From Pleionea sp. CnH1-48 (GTDB taxonomy: Bacteria > Pseudomonadota > Gammaproteobacteria > Enterobacterales > Kangiellaceae): DNA of 64,000 nt. Below, one piece after another: positions 22,101 through 29,701 of this stretch (its first letter is position 1; each line of letters begins with the position of its first letter). The DNA lies in contig NZ_JAMXSB010000004.1 of NCBI RefSeq assembly GCF_024124665.1, positions 248,001 to 312,000 on the forward strand, read 5' to 3'. Under the pieces are notes generated by a model. That model did not search any database and was not told the DNA's origin. It worked only from the letters and a program-made list of their open reading frames with translations. The translations under genes and the position numbers were made by a program.

Positions 22101-23083
22101 TTCGTCGTTTCTTTGAACGTCATCCTGATTGCCGTCTTACCAATCACTATGGTCCGGCAGAAACTCATGTGGTAACGGCTTATACAATGCCGGTGGATGT
22201 TAATCAATGGCAAGAACTGCCTCCAATTGGCCGTCCATTGGCTAACGTTGAGTGTCGTATTCTGGATCAATATCAACAACCTGTACCAGCCAGTATCGCT
22301 GGTGAATTGTATCTAGGCGCTCACTGTGTATCTCGTGGTTACCTGAATCAACCACAGCTAACACAAGAAAAATTTATTGAGTTAGTCGATGGCGCAGTAA
22401 CACAAAAATACTATCGCACGGGGGATCAGGTACGACTCAACTCCGATGATACATTGGAATACATAGGCCGCGAAGACGATCTGGTTAAAGTTCGTGGCTT
22501 CCGCATCGAACTCAGTGAAATCGAAGCCTGTCTGTTGCAAGTCAAAGGTGTTAGTGGCGCGGTTGTATTAGTACCTCAGGACGCATCAGGTCAACAACGA
22601 TTGGTGGCCTATATTGAAGCCGAAGCGGGATTGGATAAAGCGCAAGCGCAAACTCATCTTAAGCAATGGTTACCGGACTACATGGTGCCCCAGAGTTATA
22701 TGGTACTTGAACGCTTCCCGATCAATGTTAATGGAAAAGTGGATCGCTCTGCATTACCTGAACCCGTAGTGCAATCCCAGTTTGAGGCACCTGCAACTGT
22801 GATGGAGCACGCTCTGGCAGAATGCTGGCAGTCGGTGTTGAGTGTTACCAGTATCAGTCGCCACGACAGTTTCTTTGAACTGGGAGGACACTCACTATTG
22901 GCAACCCGTGTAAAAACTCAGTTAAGCCAACAACTGTCACTGGATATTCCGGTAAGCAAAATTTTCGAGTTACCAAGACTTCTCGATCTGGCTGCATGGC
23001 TTGATCAACAACAACTCATTATTCAAACACAAGCACTGCATGCAGCGCAAGATGATGAAAGTCTTGAAGAGCTGGAGTGGTAG
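13181..23083 (+). CDS. Nonribosomal peptide synthetase 2, modules 4-6 (docking-C-A-T-C/E-A-T-C/E-A-T)
   Basis: 3,300 residues, starting 2 bases after the previous stop; I use ATG 13181, which follows a GAAGAAGG stretch, rather than an upstream in-frame codon inside the previous gene. Residues 1-55 form a TubC_N-type docking domain (AGVLLFCKEGKLGYRL). C4 has HHIATDG at 204-210. A4, core at 682, reads DVWHFSLID, the standard serine code. T4 is Ser1073. C5 is a dual C/E domain (HH 1176-1177; HHLIHDN 1293-1299). A5, core about 1766, reads DMENSGAVN, identical to A3. T5 is Ser2153. C6 is a second dual C/E (HH 2256-2257; HHLISDH 2375-2381). A6, core 2845, reads DMENITHVV; its scaffold resembles proline-type domains (ETHVV) but with Glu239/Asn278. 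T6 is Ser3238. The tail ends LEELEW. Ser4 and residue 5 are predicted to be D. Confidence 0.95.
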   Translation: MNELIKEALEAGVLLFCKEGKLGYRLTGESFPDELKQKISAHKQALIEHLSEAVSPTQRPAIQTLSRDQENYALSFSQQRFWFIDQMSAGSTHYNMPLAMDVVGALDRQLAQQVLQHLVQQHEILRTTYHDVAGQGVQRLLPDYEVKIEEHDLSHLSCTQKDKVADQLIQQDAVSAFDLSQQLPLRVSYLKLSEQQGILLFNMHHIATDGWSINLFIQWFCEEYKTRLQGKPSTLSTPAIQYIDYAQWQQNEFANGALEQQLDFWQQQLEGIPAVHGLPLDYPRPAQLGHDGARHRVHISNEVVLPLQQLAQQHQCSLFVVLQTLYAVLLARHSDNDDIVMGTPVANRSQSELNDALGCFVNTLVLRSQVNMKESFSQLLQRNKKLHQQALAHADVPFECVVEKLNPQRSAGYSPVFQFLITLEEGEESAIALPGVAMTLRQSAHKHAQFELMLNMRLGAKGLVCEFEYNTNLFKAVTIERLAQRWSMLLQELNGKVEQPLVSIPLIPKNEHALLQQWLSGRNQAFESELCVHQVFERKAAQQPDAVAVVFEQSSLTYQALNEQANQLARWLISAGVTPGSTVALALERSLDMVVAIYAVVKAGAAYLPMDPGQPRQRQHDILQDAKPTAILTQSAFVQDYLSFDIPCVDLQNQRPFADKAIDNLNENEVCYAPEQLAYVIYTSGSTGKPKGVLCHHLGLHNRIDWMQREYSLGQKDVVLQKTPYTFDVSVWEFFWPLMTGATLVVAKPEGHKDPLYLQQLIQQHQVSTLHFVPSMLSLFLTSAKISHCTSLRQVFCSGEALSADVQQAFFTQTKNTELHNLYGPTEAAIDVSYWACERHSKDALVPIGQAIQNTELMIVDEQLNPVPIGVSGELLLGGLGVAYGYLNRAELTAEKFIQHPFKPQQTLYRTGDIVRCLERGVLEYMGRSDHQVKLRGLRIELGEIEAAINTVDGLKDAVVTLREDVPGDQRLVAYFSSDKAIDKGVIKQTLAQTLPEYMLPSAYMKLDTIPLTANGKVDRKALPMPDDSAIERSVYAAPKGEAEKLLANIWADLLSLESVSRHDNFFNLGGHSLLITQCIIRLNEAGFTTDIAQVFATPVLCELAAAIESRHAPTTFDIPDNRITRECVTITPEDLPLISLSQQHIDHLIANVPGGVSNIQDIYPLTPMQEGILFHHQLDEEADPYITTLLYRLADKTALNVLTELLTSALLRHDVLRTSIHWQYLPQPVQVVWRQADLPVEYQQLPNATDLNQWIEQQKDEGLYQMNLQTAPLVQLQVFECGEEAVVKLHIHHLIHDNLSLQQLEDDMMTLLMQQEGTSFEYQEPTPFRNFVTHTLHESASQRHHDYFKTQLADVEEVTAPFGLADTMSNATDHIDAHGVIKGTAAENIRRTAQALKVSNATLFHMVWALIIGRSSGTKDVVMGTVMSGRQAPLSGIERMFGMFINTLPLRLNFESMSLEQAAQHTHKQLIELMQHELISLSDVQSSSALDNGTPLFSAMLNYRHVMEGDFSSLEQWEERLSLKPVEVQERSNYPFAMSVDESAEAFELTTHIHRKVSAQRVMDYVITALENLCQKVLSQNNECLVHQLNILPQQERQRQFNEFNQTQLPMDTTLCIQQRLEQYAAQQPDALALIDGDVSLTYGELNAKANQLAHYLIAAGIKPDSLVGLHLPRSIDALISLWGILKAGAGYLPLDPSQPASRLQDILSVAEPELILGHSNSATLPLSSLSLLDTLHDSLSVQPDNNLAPAQLGLNASHLAYVIFTSGSTGKPKGVMIEHRNLVNLTAALEKSYQYSTQDRVLQFAALSFDMSVEEVFGALGNGATLVLRTDDCIASVSNFFEFCEQHQLTALNLPTAFWHQIVDEAEQKVPSCIRQISVGGEALSPEKVNQWFQRDGHRPRLVNAYGPTECTVNVCIDEDMLSDSRSIGKPIANYQVYVLDNEHQPVPLGAVGELFVGGAGVARGYLNRPDLTAERFICHPQLSDARLYGTGDLVAFNDDGSVIYLGRNDDQVKVRGYRIELGEVEAGLNRLSRVRLAKVKMFKSANGDNRLAGYLQLQEAATESEIRTELEALLPGYMIPDVFVLLDAFPLTPNGKIDIKALPKPEFNHYEEYVAPEGEQEELLAEIWSDIFQCEKISRHSHFFHLGGHSLLIMKMVARLQSAGWSLAVRKVFETPQLSTLATSLISVNTDKTSSSSYQSLPADLQALSPDDISLTSLTQNDLDVIVEQIPGGVENIQDIFPLAPLQEGILFHHMLSEGSDTYVTPMAYQFKHSDKLEAFVAAFKQLVLRHDALRTAILWNNLSHPVQVVCRQATLEVNEHWLNTEQGYEEQLSAWMAADKQWLNIQQAPLLKLTKLRQENSDVCYLIVQEHHLISDHVSLEILQDELIELLNGTEDTLPEPVPYGAFIAATLQQQNTSAAEQFFAEKLAGVNEVTAPYGIADNQADASLQRERQQRLDDKLSAAIRTQARRLEVSPAAIFHLAWAFNLALWSGRQDVVTGTVVSGRMQAIEGMDRMVGLFINTLPLRVNLQEQPLEQLIVSVQQELVELMAYEHIPTAVAERCSELPAGSPLFNALINYRHSEDEQEGSRSAQRWQQTDIELLGIYDRTNYPFTLSIDDLGDGFNLTAQIHQQADIDVVLQHIINSLTQITQGLAIGKNVDASRIVITSKEERAALQQRLSGVATNVSSTNLAQVFEQQVERTPNHIAVVDNNIQLSYTQLNQQANQLAHYLQQQGVKIDDPVGLFIEPGCELIIALLAILKAGAGYVPLDTALPPQRLQMLVDDLGEACIVCSEQQWSKLKNSKGSILILNDELRTTLTQQPTQDLQLPITAQHLGYVLYTSGSTGKPKAIAMQQGPLLNLLQAAVLDQPLIAGPDKRLQFSSIGFDMSFEDIFFALQSGGSLHMISVEMRKDISSLTPWIAQQKLTALNLPYAALQAMADFSNAENIYLPCLRHIISTAERLKISPAIRRFFERHPDCRLTNHYGPAETHVVTAYTMPVDVNQWQELPPIGRPLANVECRILDQYQQPVPASIAGELYLGAHCVSRGYLNQPQLTQEKFIELVDGAVTQKYYRTGDQVRLNSDDTLEYIGREDDLVKVRGFRIELSEIEACLLQVKGVSGAVVLVPQDASGQQRLVAYIEAEAGLDKAQAQTHLKQWLPDYMVPQSYMVLERFPINVNGKVDRSALPEPVVQSQFEAPATVMEHALAECWQSVLSVTSISRHDSFFELGGHSLLATRVKTQLSQQLSLDIPVSKIFELPRLLDLAAWLDQQQLIIQTQALHAAQDDESLEELEW

Positions 23084-23086
23084 GTG

Positions 23087-26000
23087 ATGACAAACGATAT
23101 CAAGACAATGAATATGACAGCGTTAAAAACTTTTTTGGAGCAACTGTTAGCTCAGAACGTGGCCGTTTATGTCGACAATGGCAAGTTAAAAACTCGCGGC
23201 GAAAAGGGTGCGTTATCCGCTCAGCAAGTTGAGTTTATTAAACAAAATAAAGAGCAGTTAATTGACTTTCTGCAACAGGAACATTTTGGTGTCGAACAGC
23301 AAGCTAACCATATTCCTGCACTGAATGCTTCCCAGGCGCCTCTGACATCGGCACAGCAAAGGCTCTGGTTCCTCGACAAAATGGAAGGCAGCAGTGTGGA
23401 GTACCACTTGCCTTACTGCATGCGAGTAAAGGGGCGTTTTGATCTGGAGGCCGCAGAGAAAGCTTTGAACCAAATCGTTCAACGCCATCATGCTTTGCGC
23501 TCTTGTTTTATCGAACAAAATGGTAATGTCTGTCAATCGTTGCAGGACTCGGTAAATTTGGCGCTGAAAATCTCTGATCTCAGCTCACTCAGTGATGAGC
23601 AACAATCACTGGCATTGCCGCAACAAATACAAACGATTGTTGATGCTCCTTTTGATTTGTCATCAGATCTCATGTTGAAAGCCCACTTTATTCGTTATAG
23701 CGACAATGAAGGCGTGATGATGTTTATTTTGCATCACATCGCTGCGGACGCCTGGTCGATCAATTTATTAGTGGAGGAGTTCGCTACTTTGTATAAAGCT
23801 GAATGCGAACAAACGCCAGCCACTCTGCCATCGCTGGATGTGCAATACATGGACTACGCCAACTGGTTACATACTGACAAACAGCAACAACGCCTAAACC
23901 GGCAATTGGAATACTGGCAGCAGCAATTAGCTCAATGCCCGGAGGTTCATCATTTACCATTGGATAAGGCTCGTAGCAAAGACAGTGATAAAACCGCTGG
24001 CAGTTTTGAAATAACGCTACCTGAATCTGTGTTAGCAGAATTGAAATCCATTGCCAAAAGAACCGACACGACTTTGTTCATGATCCTGCACAGTTTGTTC
24101 TCACTGTTGCTGGCACGCCAGAGTCAGCAACAGGATATTGTTATTGGAACTCCTGTGGCTGGACGCACTCAGGAACAGTTGGAATCGATGATCGGTTTCT
24201 TTGTTAATACACTGGCATTGCGTCTTAACTGTGATCTTAATATGTCGATTGCAGAATTTCTCGCACAGGTAAGAGACGTTAATCTGAATGCACAAAAGCA
24301 CCAGGACGTCCCCTTTGATCGTGTTGTTGAGTCACTACAGCCAGAGCGTAGCCAGCTTTATTCTCCTGTTATTCAGATCATGTTGGCTTTGCACACTCTT
24401 GACTCTGACAACTTACAATTGCAGGACATTGAGTTTACAACCATTGAACCCAATACCAGCACTGCGCAACTGGATCTTACTCTGGATGCGCGTGAGAGCG
24501 AAGGTCGCTTGGCATTGCACTTTGAATATGATGCGACTTTATTTGACGCTCGCAGCATAGAAAATCTGGCTCAACGATTGGTTTGTCTGGCAGTGTCTCT
24601 GACAACAGCAGAAGATCTATCTGTTGCTATCGGTAAGCTATCCTGGTTGCCAGACAGTGAGCATGACTTCTTACTCTCTACATTAGACCAATGTGAATCA
24701 TCGTGGGCAACGGAACGATGCATTCACCAATTGATTGAACAGCAAGTACAACACACCCCAGAGCGAGTGGCTGTTATCGACGGTGACACCGCCATTACCT
24801 ATCAACAACTCAATCAGCGTGCAAATGCATTAGGACTTGCTCTGCAAGAAGCGGGTGTACTACCTGAGCAACGCATTGCCTTATGGATGGATCGTTCCAT
24901 TCATGCTGTGATGGCTATTCTTGCGGTATTCAAAGCCGGAGCAGCTTATGTGCCTCTGGACAAGTCATTGCCTTTTAGTCGTAACGAGTACCTTGTCAAA
25001 GACAGTGATGCTGTCATTGTATTAAGCGACGACAAACAAGTACCTGACTTTGGCATTCCAATAATGGATGTGAATGATAAAAGAGTGCCTACCAACAATG
25101 CGCCTGAGTTATCAACGTCTGTGTCGCCAAACCAACTCGCCTACATTGTCTACACCTCTGGTACGACAGGACAACCGAAAGGGGTTATGGTCGAGCATCA
25201 GGGAATGATCGCTCGCTGGGAAGGTTGGCAAAAAGCGTTTGGTATTGTTGACGATAGCCTGTGCATTTTGCAGATGGCCGGGATTGGTGTTGATATATTC
25301 CTGGGGGATATCGTTAAGAGTTTAAGCGTGGGTGGCAAGCTGGTTATTTGTCCAAAAGATATTTTATTATCTGCAACGCACACGCTGGCTTTAATTAAAG
25401 AGCAACAGATTAATTTTGGTGACTTTGTTCCTGCAGTGCTACGTAATCTATTGGATGAAGCTGATAAAGATTCAGAAGCATTAGACAGCTTGCGCTGGTT
25501 ATTGATTGGCTCCGAAGCATGGCATGGACGAGATCTTAAACGACTACAACAGGCCTTGCACCCTGATGCCCGTTGTTACAATATTTATGGGCAGACTGAG
25601 TCCATTATTGATGTCTGTTACTACGATGCAACAGAGCAGAAACTCGCGGCAGACAAAATTGTTCCCATCGGTATACCCTTGCAACACACTCATGTGTTGC
25701 TACTTGACGAATGGGGGCAACCAGTGCCAGTTGGTGTGATTGGAGAAATCACCATCGCCGGGCCGGGCCTTGCTCGTGGTTATTGTCAGAAACCGGATTT
25801 AACGTTAAGCAAGTTTTCAACCATTGAGCTTAACGGCCATGCGCAACGAGTTTATCGCACTGGCGATCAGGGGCGCCTGCTTGCTGATGGTCAACTGGAG
25901 TTTGTTGGTCGTCAGGATGAACAAATTAAAATTCGTGGTTTTCGTATAGAGTTGGCAGAAGTTGAAGCAGGGCTTCGCCATCTGGAATCCATTCGAGGTG

Positions 26001-29000
26001 CAGTGGTTAACCTTCATGAAACTGCATCGGGTGAAAAACAGTTAGTGGCTTATATTGAATCATCAGAGTCGATAAGTCCTGATTCATTGCGCCACGAACT
26101 GGCAAGTTCGTTACCACACTATATGATCCCGGCGGCGTTTATAGCGGTAGAAACATTTCCACTAACCGTGGCTGGAAAAGTCGATCGTCGCGCACTGCCC
26201 AAACCAACAACTCAGGATTTCCAAAGTGAGTATGTTGCACCTGAAAGTGCAACCGAACATAAACTGGCACGACTCTGGGCTAAGTTACTAAAAATCGAAT
26301 CAGAACAGATTGGACGCCACAGTCACTTTTTTGCAATGGGTGGACACTCCTTATTATGTGTACGCCTGCTAGCCGATGTTCGTGACACTTTCGATGTCGA
26401 CTTGCCATTAAAAACAGTTTTTGAACACCCAACCCTGGCAGCTTTTGCCAATTTGATCGATAGTGCAGAGCTTGCCTCTGAACATAATCAATTGGTTGCT
26501 TCCGCTTCCGAGCGTCCACAACATATTCCCCTATCTTACTCTCAGCAACAGCTGTGGGTCATTGATCAAATGGAGCAGGGGAGTCCGCAATATAACATGC
26601 CAATGGCTTTATCATTGAACGGCAGCTTTGACGTGTCGCTCGCAGAAAAGATTTTTCAACAAATCATAGAACGTCATGAAATACTGCGTACCGTTTATTA
26701 CCAAGAAGGGGAGCTGGGCTATCAGAAAGTTGTTGATGATGTTGAGTTCATTCTGAAAACCGTGGATTTGACGACCATGGACCCAACACAACAACAACAG
26801 GCTGTTAACCGTTGGATGCAGCAGGATATTGAACAGCCATTCGACTTAAGTCGTGATGTGATGTTGCGAGTGATGTACATCGCGTTAGCTGCGGATCAAG
26901 GGGTATTACTTTTCAATATGCACCACATTGCTTCTGATGGCTGGTCGATGGCGGTATTGATTCAAGAGTTTAAAAACTTATATCAAGCTGCGTTGGTTGG
27001 TGATGAGTTGCCCTTGCCTGCTCTTGAAGTTCAGTACGCTGATTACTCAATTGCACAGCGTGCAAAACGGAATCTTGAAGCAGAAGAAAAAAGCTTGGCG
27101 TTCTGGCTGCAACAACTACAGGGGGCTCCCACTTTACATGCGTTGCCGCTGGATCATTCGCGCCCATTACAGCGTGAGTATCAAGGGGCAAAACACAGTG
27201 TCACTCTGGATAAAAACATCACTCAACAACTGCAACAACTGGCGCAAAGGTTAGACGTCACTTTATTCTCGCTATTGCATGCCAGTTTTAGCATTTTATT
27301 GGCGCGAATCGGAGAGTCGCAAGATATCGTCATCGGTGTCCCCACTGCTAATCGAGTGGATAAAGCTCTGCAACCATTGATTGGCTATTTTGTTAATACA
27401 CTGGCACTACGCACCAGAGTGAATGGCAACCAATCTGCCCGAGACTTTATTCAGCAAGTGATGGCGGTGAATCTTGATGCACAGTCACATCAGCAAACAC
27501 CGGTTCAACAAGTGATTGAAACTCTAAAAGTGCCACGAAATCCTGCGCACAATCCCTTATTTCAGATCCTGTTTTCTATGGACACCAATGAAGACGTCGA
27601 TCTGGATCTGGATGGCATCGAATTGAACACTCTGGAATCCGACACTGTGTTTGCTCAATTTGATATTACACTGGATGCTTTTTTAGTAAGCGATGATGCT
27701 CTTCAGTTGGCATGGACCTATGACAAAGCCTTGTTTGAAAACAAGACTATTGAGTATTGGAGCCTTCTTTGGCAAAACCTGTTGCAATCTCTGGTCAGTA
27801 ATCCTGATGCGGCGATTAATGAACTGGCTTTGTTTAACACAACTCAGACGGAAGCTTTATTAAGCGCTCCGTCTTCGATCTCCAGCCGAACCCAAAGTTG
27901 GCATGAAGCCGTTGTTCAAGGAAAAGAACATGCAGAGTCTGTCGCTGTTGTTTGCCAGCAACAGTCGATAACCTATGCACAGTTGCATCAACGATCTGAC
28001 ATAATCGCACAGGCATTGATCAGCAAAGGTGTACAGCCAGGAGATGTGATTGGTTTATCAGTGCCTGCGGGCATCGATTTTATGATCAACTTGTTAGCCA
28101 TCGCCAAAGCGGGTGCAGCCTTCTTGCCTTTAGACAAAGCTTTGCCACAGGATCGCATCGACTATATGGTTCAAGACAGTCAGGCTCGTTATGTTTTGAC
28201 ACAACAAGAAGAACAAGCCAATGAACAATGGCTTGTTATTGATAAGCTGACGGCGACTGAGAAAGCTGAACTGCCACAAACTCAAGCGACCGATTTAGCC
28301 TATGTACTTTACACCTCTGGCTCTACAGGTAAACCCAAAGGTGTGATGGTGTCACACGGTGGATTAAGTTCACACCTGACCGCAATTACTGAATGCTTTA
28401 ATACCAGTGCCAGTGACAACATCATGCAGATGACATCCATCAGTTTTGACACCTTTCTGGAACAGACTCTGGCGAGCTTGTGGAGTGGTGCCTGCTTGCA
28501 TTTGGTGCCGACGACACCGGATGTTTATGAGTTCTTTGAATATCTTGGTACTCACAACATTACTGTTACGGATCTTTCTCCTGGCTATATCAGTGCAACA
28601 TTAACCAGCGAATGGCAACAGCACTGGCAATCCCTGGCTTTGCGTTGTGTTGTTGTGGGAGGCGAGGCCATGCCCACAGAGCTGGTAAAAAACTGGTTTA
28701 ACTATGGCCCTGCGGATGCATGCGCTCTATACAATGCTTATGGTCCCACAGAAGCGATCATTACAAGCAGTCTGCAACGCATTGAACCCAGCGATCAAGA
28801 TCGCGTCCGTATCGGTCAGGCTGTTGGTCATCGTCAGCTATTGGTACTGAATGAACAGGAGCAGCTGTGTCCTCAAGGCAGTGTCGGTGAACTCTATATC
28901 AGTGGTGACTGTTTGGCGCTTGGGTATATTCATCAACCGGAATTAACTGCACAAACTTTTGTGCAGGTATCCATTGCGGACAACCCGCCAGTGCGTTGCT

Positions 29001-29701
29001 ATCGTACCGGTGATCGTGTTCGCCGATTAGCCGATGGTAGTTTGGAATTTATTGGACGCAAAGACGAACAGATCAGCATTCGTGGTTTTCGTATTGAACC
29101 CGGCGAAGTTGAAAGTCGTTTATCGGATCTGGATGCAGTGCATGCCTGTCTGGTTATGGTCCATCGTGATGAGAATGATCAACCGCAGTTAACCGCTTAT
29201 ATCATTTTTGGCGATCAACAAAAAGTCACAACAGAGTGGCAAACAGAACTGCGTGCGCAACTGGCAAACTATCTACCCTCTTATATGATTCCGGCGCACT
29301 TCATAGCTCTTGGCGAGTGGCCTTTAACGATCAATGGAAAAATTGATAAATCAGCCTTACCGCGCCCGCAAGCTATCAATATTCAACAACAAATAGTTAC
29401 AGCAGAAACACCTACAGAAACTCTGCTGGTGAACTTATGTTCTGAGCTACTCGGGATTTCCAGCGGCAGTATCAGTGTGGCAGTCAATCTTATCGAAATG
29501 GGGCTGCATTCATTGTTGGCCGTTCAACTGGTAACGCGACTGAGAGACGAGCTGAATATTGAACTAGAGATTGTGAAGGTACTGGCAAGCCAAAATCTAC
29601 GTGAACTTGCCGCTGTAATAGACAGTGAGCAGGTGAGACAGAATTTAACGCAAACGCTGGATGCGAGTACAGAAGAAGAAATCGAAGAGGTAGAGTTGTA
29701 A
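23087..29701 (+). CDS. Nonribosomal peptide synthetase 3, modules 7-8 (docking-C-A-T-C-A-T)
   Basis: 2,204 residues from ATG 23087; GTG at 23084 directly before it is an equally possible start. The previous gene stops 3 bases upstream, so translation is coupled. The N-terminus is a TubC_N-type docking domain (KLKTRGEKGALS). C7 has HHIAADA at 216-222, with alanine replacing the usual glycine. A7, core 689, reads DIGDLGIID with YGQTE in place of YGPTE. T7 is Ser1088. C8 has a normal HHIASDG at 1279-1285. A8, core 1742, reads DTEDVGAIT, close to Arg/Lys-type codes. T8 uses MGLHS (Ser2142) instead of LGGHS. Neither C domain is of the dual epimerizing type. The tail ends EEVEL. The two modules likely add two basic residues, the second probably Arg or Lys. 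Confidence 0.94.
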   Translation: MTNDIKTMNMTALKTFLEQLLAQNVAVYVDNGKLKTRGEKGALSAQQVEFIKQNKEQLIDFLQQEHFGVEQQANHIPALNASQAPLTSAQQRLWFLDKMEGSSVEYHLPYCMRVKGRFDLEAAEKALNQIVQRHHALRSCFIEQNGNVCQSLQDSVNLALKISDLSSLSDEQQSLALPQQIQTIVDAPFDLSSDLMLKAHFIRYSDNEGVMMFILHHIAADAWSINLLVEEFATLYKAECEQTPATLPSLDVQYMDYANWLHTDKQQQRLNRQLEYWQQQLAQCPEVHHLPLDKARSKDSDKTAGSFEITLPESVLAELKSIAKRTDTTLFMILHSLFSLLLARQSQQQDIVIGTPVAGRTQEQLESMIGFFVNTLALRLNCDLNMSIAEFLAQVRDVNLNAQKHQDVPFDRVVESLQPERSQLYSPVIQIMLALHTLDSDNLQLQDIEFTTIEPNTSTAQLDLTLDARESEGRLALHFEYDATLFDARSIENLAQRLVCLAVSLTTAEDLSVAIGKLSWLPDSEHDFLLSTLDQCESSWATERCIHQLIEQQVQHTPERVAVIDGDTAITYQQLNQRANALGLALQEAGVLPEQRIALWMDRSIHAVMAILAVFKAGAAYVPLDKSLPFSRNEYLVKDSDAVIVLSDDKQVPDFGIPIMDVNDKRVPTNNAPELSTSVSPNQLAYIVYTSGTTGQPKGVMVEHQGMIARWEGWQKAFGIVDDSLCILQMAGIGVDIFLGDIVKSLSVGGKLVICPKDILLSATHTLALIKEQQINFGDFVPAVLRNLLDEADKDSEALDSLRWLLIGSEAWHGRDLKRLQQALHPDARCYNIYGQTESIIDVCYYDATEQKLAADKIVPIGIPLQHTHVLLLDEWGQPVPVGVIGEITIAGPGLARGYCQKPDLTLSKFSTIELNGHAQRVYRTGDQGRLLADGQLEFVGRQDEQIKIRGFRIELAEVEAGLRHLESIRGAVVNLHETASGEKQLVAYIESSESISPDSLRHELASSLPHYMIPAAFIAVETFPLTVAGKVDRRALPKPTTQDFQSEYVAPESATEHKLARLWAKLLKIESEQIGRHSHFFAMGGHSLLCVRLLADVRDTFDVDLPLKTVFEHPTLAAFANLIDSAELASEHNQLVASASERPQHIPLSYSQQQLWVIDQMEQGSPQYNMPMALSLNGSFDVSLAEKIFQQIIERHEILRTVYYQEGELGYQKVVDDVEFILKTVDLTTMDPTQQQQAVNRWMQQDIEQPFDLSRDVMLRVMYIALAADQGVLLFNMHHIASDGWSMAVLIQEFKNLYQAALVGDELPLPALEVQYADYSIAQRAKRNLEAEEKSLAFWLQQLQGAPTLHALPLDHSRPLQREYQGAKHSVTLDKNITQQLQQLAQRLDVTLFSLLHASFSILLARIGESQDIVIGVPTANRVDKALQPLIGYFVNTLALRTRVNGNQSARDFIQQVMAVNLDAQSHQQTPVQQVIETLKVPRNPAHNPLFQILFSMDTNEDVDLDLDGIELNTLESDTVFAQFDITLDAFLVSDDALQLAWTYDKALFENKTIEYWSLLWQNLLQSLVSNPDAAINELALFNTTQTEALLSAPSSISSRTQSWHEAVVQGKEHAESVAVVCQQQSITYAQLHQRSDIIAQALISKGVQPGDVIGLSVPAGIDFMINLLAIAKAGAAFLPLDKALPQDRIDYMVQDSQARYVLTQQEEQANEQWLVIDKLTATEKAELPQTQATDLAYVLYTSGSTGKPKGVMVSHGGLSSHLTAITECFNTSASDNIMQMTSISFDTFLEQTLASLWSGACLHLVPTTPDVYEFFEYLGTHNITVTDLSPGYISATLTSEWQQHWQSLALRCVVVGGEAMPTELVKNWFNYGPADACALYNAYGPTEAIITSSLQRIEPSDQDRVRIGQAVGHRQLLVLNEQEQLCPQGSVGELYISGDCLALGYIHQPELTAQTFVQVSIADNPPVRCYRTGDRVRRLADGSLEFIGRKDEQISIRGFRIEPGEVESRLSDLDAVHACLVMVHRDENDQPQLTAYIIFGDQQKVTTEWQTELRAQLANYLPSYMIPAHFIALGEWPLTINGKIDKSALPRPQAINIQQQIVTAETPTETLLVNLCSELLGISSGSISVAVNLIEMGLHSLLAVQLVTRLRDELNIELEIVKVLASQNLRELAAVIDSEQVRQNLTQTLDASTEEEIEEVEL

